A DNA stretch of 64,000 nt, taken from assembly GCF_026810365.1 (NCBI RefSeq), contig NZ_CP113948.1, positions 1,141,001-1,205,000 on the forward strand. Direction: 5' to 3'. Shown here one piece after another: positions 8,527 to 16,690 of the stretch (positions are counted from its first letter, which is position 1; every line of letters starts with the position of its first letter). Made by a program: the position numbers and the translations under genes. Source of the DNA: Flavobacterium praedii (GTDB taxonomy: Bacteria; Bacteroidota; Bacteroidia; Flavobacteriales; Flavobacteriaceae). The notes beneath the pieces were generated by a model. That model made no database searches and had not been told where the DNA came from. It saw nothing but the letters and a program-made list of their open reading frames with translations.

Positions 8527-9186
8527 TTAAAAAAGAGTTTCAGGTCTGTTGTCGTGAGGTTTAGGAATTGGAAATCCAACCAAATTTGCCTGATACGGAA
8601 AAGCAAAATCCTGTATAGCATTTGAAGCATCCAGCCAAGCGTTTTCGTCTTTTCGATTCAAAACAACAGGCATGCGTTGTTTGGTGTTGTGGATGTATTG
8701 CATTAATTCGTTGGCCTCGGTGGTGAGCATTGTGTATGTAAAAATGGTTTCACCTGTTTGAGGCTGTACCCAATGGCTGTACAATCCTGCAAATGCAAAA
8801 AGAGCTTCTTCTTGAGAGTAGATTTGGTATTTGTCTTTGGATTTTCCTTTGGGATCATTCCAGTGCCACTCGTAAAAAGCGGTAGCCAGGATTAGGCAAC
8901 GATTGTTTAAACTATTTTTGAAAGAAGGTTTCTCTCCTACCGTTTCTATTCTGGCATTCAAGGTGTTTTTTCGGACACTTTCGTCTTTGGCCCAAGTAGG
9001 GATGAGTCCCCAACTGTAATTGGTAGAAATGATTTCGGGAGATTTGTCTCGAATTATAGGTGTTTTCAAGTGTGCAAAACCACTAATAGTATCCGATTCT
9101 AGAAACTGCAACGGGTTATCTACTTTGGCTTTGAAGCGAGTTTCGGCTTTTTTGACATTGGTTTTTAGTTGGATTGTGAAGCACAT
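8527..9186 (-). CDS. SOS response-associated peptidase (SRAP, YedK/HMCES family)
   Basis: A 219-residue SRAP protein. The family forms a covalent thiazolidine cross-link with abasic sites in single-stranded DNA through Cys2, protecting them from error-prone processing. The sequence starts MCFTIQ, so Cys2 is exposed after methionine removal. The conserved active-site elements are present: SWGLIPTWAKD, NARIET, the YEW glutamate (ATAFYEW) and the histidine near IHNTKQRMPVVL. It is the last gene of a umuD-umuC-SRAP operon, starting 1 bp after the umuC stop. Placement with Pol V-type genes fits a role in the SOS response. Confidence 0.92.
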   Translation of the reverse strand: MCFTIQLKTNVKKAETRFKAKVDNPLQFLESDTISGFAHLKTPIIRDKSPEIISTNYSWGLIPTWAKDESVRKNTLNARIETVGEKPSFKNSLNNRCLILATAFYEWHWNDPKGKSKDKYQIYSQEEALFAFAGLYSHWVQPQTGETIFTYTMLTTEANELMQYIHNTKQRMPVVLNRKDENAWLDASNAIQDFAFPYQANLVGFPIPKPHDNRPETLF

Positions 9187-9187
9187 A

Positions 9188-10447
9188 TTACTGACAATTT
9201 ATCGTGATAATGTCTTTTAGATTAGTCGAATAGCAAGGCGAAAGATGTTCTTGGCGCATTTTCCATTTTCGTTTTAAATCTTGTCCGCCAAATTTGACCT
9301 TCTCCCCCATTTTCACATTCATTTTATCGAGCACTTGCATCAGGACTTTATGCTTCGGATTTTCGTATTCAAACATTGATAATTGTTGGGTTTGATCTTG
9401 TGTAATTCCCATCAAAATGACGCCTGCTTTTTTGTAATGAAATCCAGGTTTAAAAATTTCATTCAGTACTTTTTGAGCGTATTTATTTAACTCAAAAGTA
9501 GAAGAGGTTGGGAACGGCAATTTAACGGTTTTATACCCACTGTATTGTGGTAAATCTTGCCGAAATCGGTTGGTGTAAATGAACACTTGAATGAGTTCGC
9601 AATTGCTTTTTTGGTTGCGTAGCTTTACAGCTGCTAGGGACGAAAACGTAGCTATTCGTTCTCGTAATTCCTCTTGGGTTTGCATCATCACATCAAAACT
9701 TCTAGTGGTTGCAATGTTTTGTTTGGGTTTAATATCTTCAAACTGGATGGTAGGCTCGCCTTCTAGGTCTTTTTTGAGTCTTAATCCTACTACACTAAAG
9801 TATTTTCGAACATAGGAATCACTCAATTGTGTAAATTGGTACGCATTGGTCACCCCAATGGATTGGAGTTTTTTAGAGAATTGTCTGCCTATGCCCCAAA
9901 CATCTTCGATCTTGGTCCATTTTAAGGCTTTGATGCGTTTTTCTTCGGTGTCGATGATGTAGTAGTTTTGGGTGCGTTCTGGGTATTTTTTGGCAATTTT
10001 ATTAGCTACTTTGGCCAAGGCTTTGGTGGGAGCAAATCCGATAGAAATTGGGATTCCAATACCTTTTTTTATAATGCGGTGCATTTCTAGTCCAATTTGA
10101 TCAAAATTGGCATAGTGATGACCGTTGAAGTTTATAAAAGCTTCATCTATACTGTAGACTTCGACATCGGGAGAGAAGTTTTTGATTAGGGTCATCACGC
10201 GATTAGACAAATCGCCGTAAAGCGTATAATTGGAAGAGCAAACTACAATATTGTGTTGTTTTACAAAGTCTTTTATTTTGAATATTGGAACTCCCATTTT
10301 TACGCCCAACGCTTTGCTTTCATTGGATCGTGCCACAACACAGCCGTCATTGTTGCTCAGGACAACAATGGGTTTGTTTCGTAAGCTAGGCTTGAACACA
10401 CGTTCACAACTAGCATAAAAGTTGTTGCAATCCATTAAAGCGTACAT
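9188..10447 (-). CDS. umuC: Y-family DNA polymerase V catalytic subunit UmuC
   Basis: A 419-residue translesion polymerase. The palm and catalytic carboxylates are in [18 protein letters not shown] at the N-terminus and [10 protein letters not shown] at about 101-110. The helix-hairpin-helix region ([19 protein letters not shown]) and the little-finger domain follow, and the length is typical. It replicates past lesions with the processed UmuD dimer and RecA. It lies 3 bp downstream of umuD and 1 bp upstream of the SRAP gene. Induction by DNA damage is expected from the family, but I did not find a convincing LexA box. Confidence 0.94.
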   Translation of the reverse strand: MYALMDCNNFYASCERVFKPSLRNKPIVVLSNNDGCVVARSNESKALGVKMGVPIFKIKDFVKQHNIVVCSSNYTLYGDLSNRVMTLIKNFSPDVEVYSIDEAFINFNGHHYANFDQIGLEMHRIIKKGIGIPISIGFAPTKALAKVANKIAKKYPERTQNYYIIDTEEKRIKALKWTKIEDVWGIGRQFSKKLQSIGVTNAYQFTQLSDSYVRKYFSVVGLRLKKDLEGEPTIQFEDIKPKQNIATTRSFDVMMQTQEELRERIATFSSLAAVKLRNQKSNCELIQVFIYTNRFRQDLPQYSGYKTVKLPFPTSSTFELNKYAQKVLNEIFKPGFHYKKAGVILMGITQDQTQQLSMFEYENPKHKVLMQVLDKMNVKMGEKVKFGGQDLKRKWKMRQEHLSPCYSTNLKDIITINCQ

Positions 10448-10450
10448 GTC

Positions 10451-10909
10451 TTATCTTTTTCGATGGTATTTGAGTGTATTTATGACGATTCCCCAAATTT
10501 GGAACGAATCATTATCGGTGATTTGAATGGGTTTGTAATTGTCATTTTCGGGCATCAACCAAACGCAATCTTTCTCTACACGCAAGCGCTTGAGTGTAAA
10601 CTCATCGTGGATTAAACAAACGGCAATATCACCGTCTTCGGGATCTAATAATCGATCGACAGCAATGATATCATTGTTTGAGATTCCAGCTCCTTCCATA
10701 GATGAACCGCTCACACGTGCACAAAAAATGGTCGATGGAGAACTGCCAAATACTTCCTTGTCGAAACTGATTTTGAGTTCTTGAAAATCATCGGCAGGGC
10801 TTGGAAAACCAGCAGATATTCCTTCGTCAAAATAAGGCACTTCATTGATAGAAGTCATATCGGAGGTTAGGAATTCAAGAGAAACAGTATTTGGAATTCG
10901 GATTGGCAT
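10451..10909 (-). CDS. umuD: UmuD-like S24 peptidase, Pol V accessory subunit
   Basis: A 152-residue LexA-family protein. The self-cleavage region reads SAGFPSPADD, so the predicted cleavage is Ala-Gly (as in LexA) rather than the Cys-Gly of E. coli UmuD. The catalytic serine is in GSSMEGAGI and the catalytic lysine in FTLKRL. It lacks an N-terminal DNA-binding domain, which separates it from LexA. RecA-stimulated cleavage would yield the form that activates UmuC. First gene of the umuD-umuC-SRAP operon; a TAACTTTG -7 box lies 20-27 bp upstream. Confidence 0.92.
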   Translation of the reverse strand: MPIRIPNTVSLEFLTSDMTSINEVPYFDEGISAGFPSPADDFQELKISFDKEVFGSSPSTIFCARVSGSSMEGAGISNNDIIAVDRLLDPEDGDIAVCLIHDEFTLKRLRVEKDCVWLMPENDNYKPIQITDNDSFQIWGIVINTLKYHRKR

Positions 10910-10928
10910 TTTACTGGTATTTGAATTA

Positions 10929-10936
10929 CAAAGTTA
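10929..10936 (-). promoter_or_regulatory. -7 box of the umuD operon promoter
   Basis: Minus-strand TAACTTTG fits TAnnTTTG about 20 bp before the umuD ATG. A near-palindrome, CAACGTTAATGTTG, lies further upstream around 10966-10979 and could be an operator, but this is speculative. Confidence 0.4.
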
Positions 10937-11058
10937 GTTAAAATGAAAAATTGAAGGTCTAACAGCAACGTTAATGTTGATAAAAAAATGAAGCCTGATT
11001 GTCAGGTTTATACAAAAAGGAATTAATAACGAAACACTTCTTTTTTAGCAGGAATTGC

Positions 11059-11171
11059 GTGAGGGATAGCGCCAAATTACCGAAGTAATGGCAATAGCCC
11101 GACCCCATGAAACAAAGGGGCTGTATGAGCGGCATGCTAAGTAAGCCCCTTTGCTTCATGGGGTCACGCCC
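11059..11171 (-). repeat. Hairpin element, copy 1 (conserved ends, private stem)
   Basis: On the minus strand: GGGCGTGACC, a 22-bp stem with one mismatch (11144-11165 pairing with 11101-11122), and a loop containing CCGCT. Then come GGTCGGGCTAT, a small hairpin with a TTCG tetraloop (GCCATTAC/GTAATTTGGC), and CTATCCCTCACGC. The ends match copies 2 and 3, but the stem sequence is unrelated to theirs. It begins 7 nt after the EamA transporter stop codon, in the same orientation. No protein is encoded. Confidence 0.85.
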
Positions 11172-11178
11172 AACTCTT

Positions 11179-12036
11179 TTAGTAGTTTATTTGTGAAAGC
11201 ACTATTAGAACAATCGCGATCAAGGCCAATAAAAGCCCTGTAAAATTGAGTCGAGATATTTTTTCCTTGAAAATAAAGATTCCGACAAGACTGCCGATTA
11301 CGATGACGCCCATATTCATTCCGGCAAAAACGGTGGAGGGATTTTGAGCAAATGCTTGATGAGCTTTGAGGTAGAAAAAAATATTACAGAAGTTGAAAAT
11401 CCCAACTAGTATACCCCAAAAAATATTTTTAGAACTGAATTTTTCCTTTCGAAAAAGGATGGTGAATAAGGCGTAAAGTCCCATTATTACTAAGGCGATT
11501 GCAAAAATAACGAACAAGGAGGTCGTAAATGGCAGTTTGGTATACAATGCGATTTGCTTGAACAACACATCGATTGTTCCAAAGCCGAGTACTACCATAA
11601 CAGGATACATCCACTTGTTTTCTTGGTTGGATGTAGGCTTGATGAGTAGCAATACGAGTGCTGGAAAGCCAATCAAAATTGCAGCAATTTTCAGGGAATT
11701 GAATTGCTCGTCAAAAATAAACCAAGCGGCCAAAATGGGAATAAAAAGAGATAAACGTTGGGCAGCATCGGTTTTTACGATTCCCATATGTTGTATGGAC
11801 AGCACCAAAACGATAAACACGGTTGGTAATAAAACACCAAGAAGGGTATAAATAGGCCAAGCCGAAGAACTGGCTAGTGCCTTGAAATCGGGGCTGAAAA
11901 AGCAATAAGAAAGTAAAAGAGCAGTTGCATAATTGAATGTTATGATTTGAATACTACTCGATTGATTTTTGTGCGCGATCTTGAAGAGCACGCCCACTGT
12001 AACACTACAAATAATACTCAGAATAAGAAATAGCAT
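11179..12036 (-). CDS. EamA/DMT-family transporter
   Basis: A 285-residue integral membrane protein with about ten hydrophobic helices and the two-fold EamA repeat. Each half ends in a typical segment (LIGFPALVLLLIKPT at about 120-135; GLLLALIAIVLIVLSQ at the C-terminus). The glutamate-containing motifs IFDEQFNSLKIAAI and IFKEKISRLNFTG match the family. The exported or imported metabolite cannot be deduced. Monocistronic, and followed 7 nt after the stop by hairpin element copy 1. Confidence 0.85.
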   Translation of the reverse strand: MLFLILSIICSVTVGVLFKIAHKNQSSSIQIITFNYATALLLSYCFFSPDFKALASSSAWPIYTLLGVLLPTVFIVLVLSIQHMGIVKTDAAQRLSLFIPILAAWFIFDEQFNSLKIAAILIGFPALVLLLIKPTSNQENKWMYPVMVVLGFGTIDVLFKQIALYTKLPFTTSLFVIFAIALVIMGLYALFTILFRKEKFSSKNIFWGILVGIFNFCNIFFYLKAHQAFAQNPSTVFAGMNMGVIVIGSLVGIFIFKEKISRLNFTGLLLALIAIVLIVLSQINY

Positions 12037-12098
12037 GGTCCTAAAATTTATCTCACAAAAATAGTGTTTTAATTTTTTAAAACCACTTTCTTCTAAAA

Positions 12099-12695
12099 TT
12101 ACCGATCACTCTTTAGCCAGCCTGTAATGCTCATTCGGGTATTTTGAGTAACGAGCACTTCGTGAACAAGTTCATCACTTTTGAAGAAAACCGTTTTGCC
12201 TTGCGTAGGGCTTATTTTTTGGTTGTTATTGTCTTGATGAATGAGCAGTTCACCTCCATGACTTTCTTGCCAATCACTGTTTAAATAACTAATGATTGAA
12301 TATTTTCGACTTGGATTGTTTTTGAATTGATCTAGATGCTTTAGATAAAAATCGCCTTTTTCGTAAAGGGAATAATGGAACTCATAGCCTGTAATTCCGG
12401 CATAACAACTCTCATTTAAGTATAAAATAAAAGCTTCCATTTGAGCAAAGAATTCATTTTCGAAAGCGTTATTGTGTTTTTTGTCCAACCAATAAATAGA
12501 ATCACTGCGAATAGCACCATCATAAGACAGTTTCTCAGAATTCCCGATTCCAGCAGCCGATAATTGACTGTTGTCGTTTAAATTATGTAGATTTTGTTTT
12601 AAGTTATTGGCTAATTCTGCACTCAAAAAATGTTCGGATATGCCAACTCTATTTTCGATATAAGTGGTAATCAAATCTTCAAAACTGTTTTCCAT
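12099..12695 (-). CDS. 2OG-Fe(II) oxygenase (prolyl 4-hydroxylase-like)
   Basis: A 198-residue non-haem iron dioxygenase. The facial triad is visible as HxD in KHLDQF, the distal histidine in DELVHEV, and the 2-oxoglutarate-binding arginine in RMSITGW near the C-terminus. The GGELLI strand before the second histidine is also typical. The family hydroxylates protein prolines or small molecules; the substrate here is unknown. No signal peptide. Flanked by unrelated genes. Confidence 0.82.
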   Translation of the reverse strand: MENSFEDLITTYIENRVGISEHFLSAELANNLKQNLHNLNDNSQLSAAGIGNSEKLSYDGAIRSDSIYWLDKKHNNAFENEFFAQMEAFILYLNESCYAGITGYEFHYSLYEKGDFYLKHLDQFKNNPSRKYSIISYLNSDWQESHGGELLIHQDNNNQKISPTQGKTVFFKSDELVHEVLVTQNTRMSITGWLKSDR

Positions 12696-12892
12696 ATCCT
12701 ATTTTGATGGACTGAAAATAGCGCCAACGGGGCAAGATAGACTATTAAAAATGGGAAAGGTCACAAAATAAAATAAATAAAAATTTTCTGATTGATTTGA
12801 TTTCTTTTTAATCAAAATAGTACTCTTGTAATTTTTAATTTTAGAATATAATTGGTTAATTTTAATACGCCATTTTGCAATAAATAGAAAAA

Positions 12893-13696
12893 ATGTCGAA
12901 TATGATAGAATCTGATTTAATAAAAATTGAAGCCATTCAAATTGCGGAAGCTTTTAATATAAAGAAAATCCGAACAGAATTTGAAGTTGAAACGTATTCC
13001 AGTTCGATTTCGGAACTTTTTTATGCTTTTAAAAGTAAAAATCAGTACCTCTACATTTTTGATTATGGCGTAATTGTTTTTGCAAATTATACGGCTTCCG
13101 ATAAAAAAGAGTTTATTGAATTTGTTAAAAAATATGCTATTGAGATTGTAGATGTAAACTTGTTTGAAGAATACACAATTGAGATTGACAAAACACTTTT
13201 GAAAACCTATGTCAAAAACAATTCGGTAACAGTACCTTTTGTCGATTCATCTGTATTGAGAATTGTGATGCTTAATATTGCTCAATCTGTGGCACTTGAG
13301 TTTTACGAAACACTTTCTGATGATCTTATTACATCCTCGAAGGAGTATATTCTTGAATTGGAAAAGCGAGGTCGCTTAAGCATTTCAAAAACCAATCTGC
13401 TGAAATATATTGGAAAAGTATTGAACGTAAAAAACAGTATAGTCGACAATTTATACATTCTTGACGACCCAAATCTTGTGTGGGATCATGAAGATTTAAA
13501 TTTATTGAATAGAAGTCTTAAAACAAATTTTGATATTATACCTAGATTTAAAGATTTGGATTATCGATTGGGTATTGTTGAAGATAATCTAAAACTCTTT
13601 ACGGATGTTTTAAATGTTCGGGAAAGCTCCCGACTGGAATGGATTGTGATTATTTTGATAGCGATAGAAATTTTGATAGCGTTGTATTTTCATTGA
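12893..13696 (+). CDS. RMND1/DUF155 family protein
   Basis: A 267-residue protein of the Rmd1/YagE (DUF155) family. The N-terminal half has the characteristic FDYGVIVFANYTASDKKEF stretch at about 55-75. The C-terminal half has DPNLVWDHEDLNLLNRSL and then a single membrane helix (WIVIILIAIEILIALYFH), so it is tail-anchored. The eukaryotic relatives are mitochondrial inner-membrane proteins linked to translation; the bacterial role is unknown. A second in-frame ATG three codons later (12902) is an alternative start. Confidence 0.85.
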   Translation: MSNMIESDLIKIEAIQIAEAFNIKKIRTEFEVETYSSSISELFYAFKSKNQYLYIFDYGVIVFANYTASDKKEFIEFVKKYAIEIVDVNLFEEYTIEIDKTLLKTYVKNNSVTVPFVDSSVLRIVMLNIAQSVALEFYETLSDDLITSSKEYILELEKRGRLSISKTNLLKYIGKVLNVKNSIVDNLYILDDPNLVWDHEDLNLLNRSLKTNFDIIPRFKDLDYRLGIVEDNLKLFTDVLNVRESSRLEWIVIILIAIEILIALYFH

Positions 13697-13710
13697 TAAA
13701 AAGTAAAAAA

Positions 13711-13737
13711 ATAGGGTTTAGAAATTCTAAACCCTAT
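13711..13737 (-). terminator. Terminator of the MoxR/ChlI-type gene
   Basis: A perfect 12-bp stem (ATAGGGTTTAGA/TCTAAACCCTAT) with a 3-nt loop. Read on the minus strand it is followed by a T-run, so it mainly terminates the gene at 13744-15207. The plus-strand side lacks a T-tract. Confidence 0.8.
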
Positions 13738-13743
13738 GTTCAA

Positions 13744-15207
13744 TTATAATTTACTGATATAACTTCCGTAGATATCCTTAAACTGATACCCTTCGGAAAG
13801 GCGATCTTTGCTGAGTTTTTTGTATTCGACTAATGCCCAAAGAATGAATTCTTTCATAAAATAGCTATCGTTTTTTTCTAATTGTGGTTGGTATTTTTTG
13901 ATTAAAATTTCCAAAGGAGTTACACTATCCAAAATTCTTTTATATTCCTCATCAGAACAATCGTCCAGTAATTCGAATCCGCTTTCTGTAAAAAACCAAT
14001 CTAAAGTGTCTGAATAAGCCGTTTTTTCGCCTTGTTTTTCTAATTTTTCGATTTTAGGGAAATAAGCTGGGAAAAAGGTATGAATAGAATCTCCTATTAA
14101 ATGTTGCGCCACAATAGCTGCTCCCTCCTGCTCTCCTTCATACACCAATTCTACTTTACCAGTAATCGATGGAATTATCCCCATAAAATCGGATAAACGA
14201 AGAGTTGTTTGGTCAATTCCAGAGCGCAAAGCACGACGTTCGGCTGTACTCAATAAGTTTTCGAAAGCAGTAATACTCAAACGAGCACTTACACCGCTCT
14301 TGTTGTCAATATACTCACTTTCGCGCGCTTCAAAACTGATCTGCTCTAATAAGTCTTTGGCCAACGAAGGAACATACACCAACTCACTTTGTGTTTGATC
14401 TAATTTGGCTTCTTGCTCTGTTATTGTTCTGGCAATTTTGATGGTATCGGGATAATGAGTCAAGATTTGAGAACCAATTCTGTCTTTCAAAGGTGTTACA
14501 ATACTTCCACGATTGGTGTAATCTTCGGGATTGGCAGTGAATACAAATTGCATATCCAATGGCATTCTTAATTTGAATCCTCGAATCTGTATGTCTCCCT
14601 CTTGCAGTATGTTAAACAACGCTACTTGAATCCTTGCTTGCAAATCCGGCAATTCGTTAATTACAAAAATAGAACGATTGGCACGGGGAATCATTCCAAA
14701 ATGAATCACGCGATCGTCTGCGTAAGAAAGTTTTAAATTAGCCGCTTTGATAGGATCAACATCGCCAATCAAATCGGCTACTGTAACGTCTGGTGTAGCC
14801 AGTTTTTCAAAGAATCGTTCGCTTCTGTGCAACCACGAAATTGGGGTTTCATCACCTTTTATTTCAATGATATCTTTGGCAAAACGCGAAATAGGATGAA
14901 AAGGATCGTCATTGATTTCGGATCCCGTCACAAACGGAATATACTCATCCAATAATTCGACCATTTTGCGAGCCAATCTGGTTTTGGCTTGACCCCGAAG
15001 TCCTAGTAAATTAATATTATGACGGGACAAAATAGCGCGCTCTAATTCGGGGATAACGGTGTTTTCGAAACCATGAACTCCCTCAAAAGTGGGCACTCCT
15101 GATTTAATTTTCTCCCTTAAATTATGACGCAATTCATCTTTGATACTTTTGCTTATGTATCCTGATTTCTTTAATTCTCCAAGTGTATTTATATTTTCTA
15201 TTTTCAT
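13744..15207 (-). CDS. AAA+ ATPase, magnesium-chelatase ChlI/MoxR type
   Basis: A 487-residue AAA+ ATPase. The Walker A region is diverged (LLGLRGQAKTRLARKM at about 46-61). The ChlI-like segment includes FVINELPDLQARIQVALFNILQEGDIQIRGF with the Walker B/sensor region near 190-225, then VFTANPEDYTNRGSIVTPLKDRIGSQILTHYP. No photosynthesis genes are present, so a true Mg-chelatase role is unlikely. MoxR/ChlI ATPases usually act with a VWA partner in metal insertion or protein maturation, and a VWA gene lies immediately upstream on the same strand (15332-16450). Confidence 0.85.
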   Translation of the reverse strand: MKIENINTLGELKKSGYISKSIKDELRHNLREKIKSGVPTFEGVHGFENTVIPELERAILSRHNINLLGLRGQAKTRLARKMVELLDEYIPFVTGSEINDDPFHPISRFAKDIIEIKGDETPISWLHRSERFFEKLATPDVTVADLIGDVDPIKAANLKLSYADDRVIHFGMIPRANRSIFVINELPDLQARIQVALFNILQEGDIQIRGFKLRMPLDMQFVFTANPEDYTNRGSIVTPLKDRIGSQILTHYPDTIKIARTITEQEAKLDQTQSELVYVPSLAKDLLEQISFEARESEYIDNKSGVSARLSITAFENLLSTAERRALRSGIDQTTLRLSDFMGIIPSITGKVELVYEGEQEGAAIVAQHLIGDSIHTFFPAYFPKIEKLEKQGEKTAYSDTLDWFFTESGFELLDDCSDEEYKRILDSVTPLEILIKKYQPQLEKNDSYFMKEFILWALVEYKKLSKDRLSEGYQFKDIYGSYISKL

Positions 15208-15227
15208 ATTATTTTTACAATTTTATT

Positions 15228-15262
15228 TTTTGAACCATTAAGGGATTAAGATAATTAAGCCT
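15228..15262. repeat. AACCATTAAG-type intergenic repeat
   Basis: TTTTTGAACCATTAAGG is followed by GATTAAGATAATTAAG, between the VWA and AAA+ genes. The same core (TTTTGAACCATTAAG, then ATTAAG and AATTAAG) recurs at 16574-16603, and a diverged form occurs at 49309-49338. These may be low-complexity relics of a dispersed repeat. Confidence 0.4.
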
Positions 15263-15331
15263 TATTTATTTAATTTTAATGGATTTATAAGTATGCTTAA
15301 ATGATCACTAAAAAAAATGACCACTGAATAC

Positions 15332-16450
15332 TTATTTCACCCTCTTCTTTCTATTGGTTTCATAATCTTCAAAAATCATTTCGCCCAAACCTTTTAAACC
15401 GGTATAAAAGGCTTTCCCTTGATTGGCTTCGGTAAAATGATTGACAAATTGCTGTAAATAAGGATCATTGGCAATCATAAAAGTGGTAATGGGAATATGT
15501 AATTTTCGAGCTTGTTGGGCTTGATTGTAACATTTATCCACAATGTACTGATCGAGTCCGTTGCTGTTCATATAATAGGAACCGTCTTTTTCGCGAACAC
15601 AACTTGGTTTCCCATCGGTTATCATAAAAATTTGTTTGTTGGTATTGCGCTTTCTGCGGAGTAAATCCATAGCCAATTGCAAGCCAGCAACGGTATTGGT
15701 ATGATAAGGCCCCACTTTTAAATAAGGCAAATCCCGAATGGCAATTGTCCATGCATCGTTACCGAAAACTAAAATATCCAGTGTGTCTTTTGGATACCGA
15801 GTAGTGATTAATTCGGCCAAAGCCATTGCTACTTTCTTGGCTGGTGTGATTCGATCTTCTCCATACAAAATCATACTGTGACTGATATCAATCATCAAAA
15901 CGGTGCTCATTTGAGATTTGTATTGAGCATCTTCGACTACAAGATCATTTTCGGTCAGCATAAAATCGGCTACACCATTGTTGATTTGGGCATTACGTAA
16001 ACTTTCGGTCAGGGAAATCCTTTCTAAGCTGTCTCCAAAATGAAATTCTCGAAACTCACCCGTGTGTTCATCGCCGTTTCCAGCATATTTGGTTTTGTGG
16101 TCGCCACTTCCCGATCGTTTTAAATTTCCAAAAATATTGTCCAAAGCTTGTTGTCGAATGGCGCGTTCGGTTTTGGCGGTTATGCCAATTCCCGATGTTC
16201 CATCGTCTTTGAGTTCTTCCCGGATGTATCCTTTTTTCTTTAAATCTTCAATAAAATCATCGATAGTATACGCTGAATCTGTGAGTTTGTATTCTTTGTC
16301 GAGCTCACGCAACCATTCTATAGCTTCATCAAAATCTCCCGAAGTATGTGTGATAAGCTCTTTGAAAATGACAAAAAGTTTATCAAATGGAGATTGAAAC
16401 GGAGCCTCGTAGGTCTTGAAATAAAATCCTTTTTTGATAGTGTCCTTCAT
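15332..16450 (-). CDS. VWA domain-containing protein, partner of the AAA+ ATPase
   Basis: A 372-residue cytoplasmic protein without signal peptide. Residues from about 185 to 350 form a von Willebrand A domain with a MIDAS site: DISHSM (DxSxS type), a later threonine (HTNTVAGL) and FMITDGKPS. This matches the ChlD/CoxE-like half of a MoxR-VWA pair. It precedes the AAA+ gene by 124 bp on the same strand. The N-terminal half (helical, charged) is not recognised. Function is inferred as a metal-dependent adaptor for the ATPase. Confidence 0.85.
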   Translation of the reverse strand: MKDTIKKGFYFKTYEAPFQSPFDKLFVIFKELITHTSGDFDEAIEWLRELDKEYKLTDSAYTIDDFIEDLKKKGYIREELKDDGTSGIGITAKTERAIRQQALDNIFGNLKRSGSGDHKTKYAGNGDEHTGEFREFHFGDSLERISLTESLRNAQINNGVADFMLTENDLVVEDAQYKSQMSTVLMIDISHSMILYGEDRITPAKKVAMALAELITTRYPKDTLDILVFGNDAWTIAIRDLPYLKVGPYHTNTVAGLQLAMDLLRRKRNTNKQIFMITDGKPSCVREKDGSYYMNSNGLDQYIVDKCYNQAQQARKLHIPITTFMIANDPYLQQFVNHFTEANQGKAFYTGLKGLGEMIFEDYETNRKKRVK

Positions 16451-16577
16451 AAATATAAAAATACATCATTTTTAATCGAACCTGCCTCAAACATTCTATA
16501 ATTTTACGTTAAAAGGATTGTTCAAGTGTAATGTTGTGAAGAATAATTTAATCAAAATTTAATTTGCAAAAATTTTG

Positions 16578-16645
16578 AACCATTAAGATATTAAGTAAAT
16601 TAAGGGCTGTAGCTGTTCTTAATGAAACTTAATATCTTAATGGTT
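16578..16645. repeat. 19-bp perfect inverted repeat
   Basis: AACCATTAAGATATTAAGT at 16578-16596 is mirrored exactly by ACTTAATATCTTAATGGTT at 16627-16645, with a 30-nt spacer containing GGGCTGTAGCTGTTC. On the minus strand it is followed by A/T-rich sequence including TTTT runs and sits between the META lipoprotein gene and the VWA gene. It could act as a terminator for the former. It shares its core with the repeat at 15228-15262. Confidence 0.6.
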
Positions 16646-16690
16646 TAAAAAAATTGTTTACAACATTTGAAATGCAATTATAAAAAAAAA

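Noticed and set aside
10971..11159. 62-codon minus-strand frame
   Set aside because: It spans hairpin element copy 1 and has no conserved-looking protein sequence.
13744..16450. True magnesium chelatase (chlorophyll synthesis)
   Set aside because: No H subunit or photosynthesis genes; the family is widespread in non-photosynthetic bacteria.
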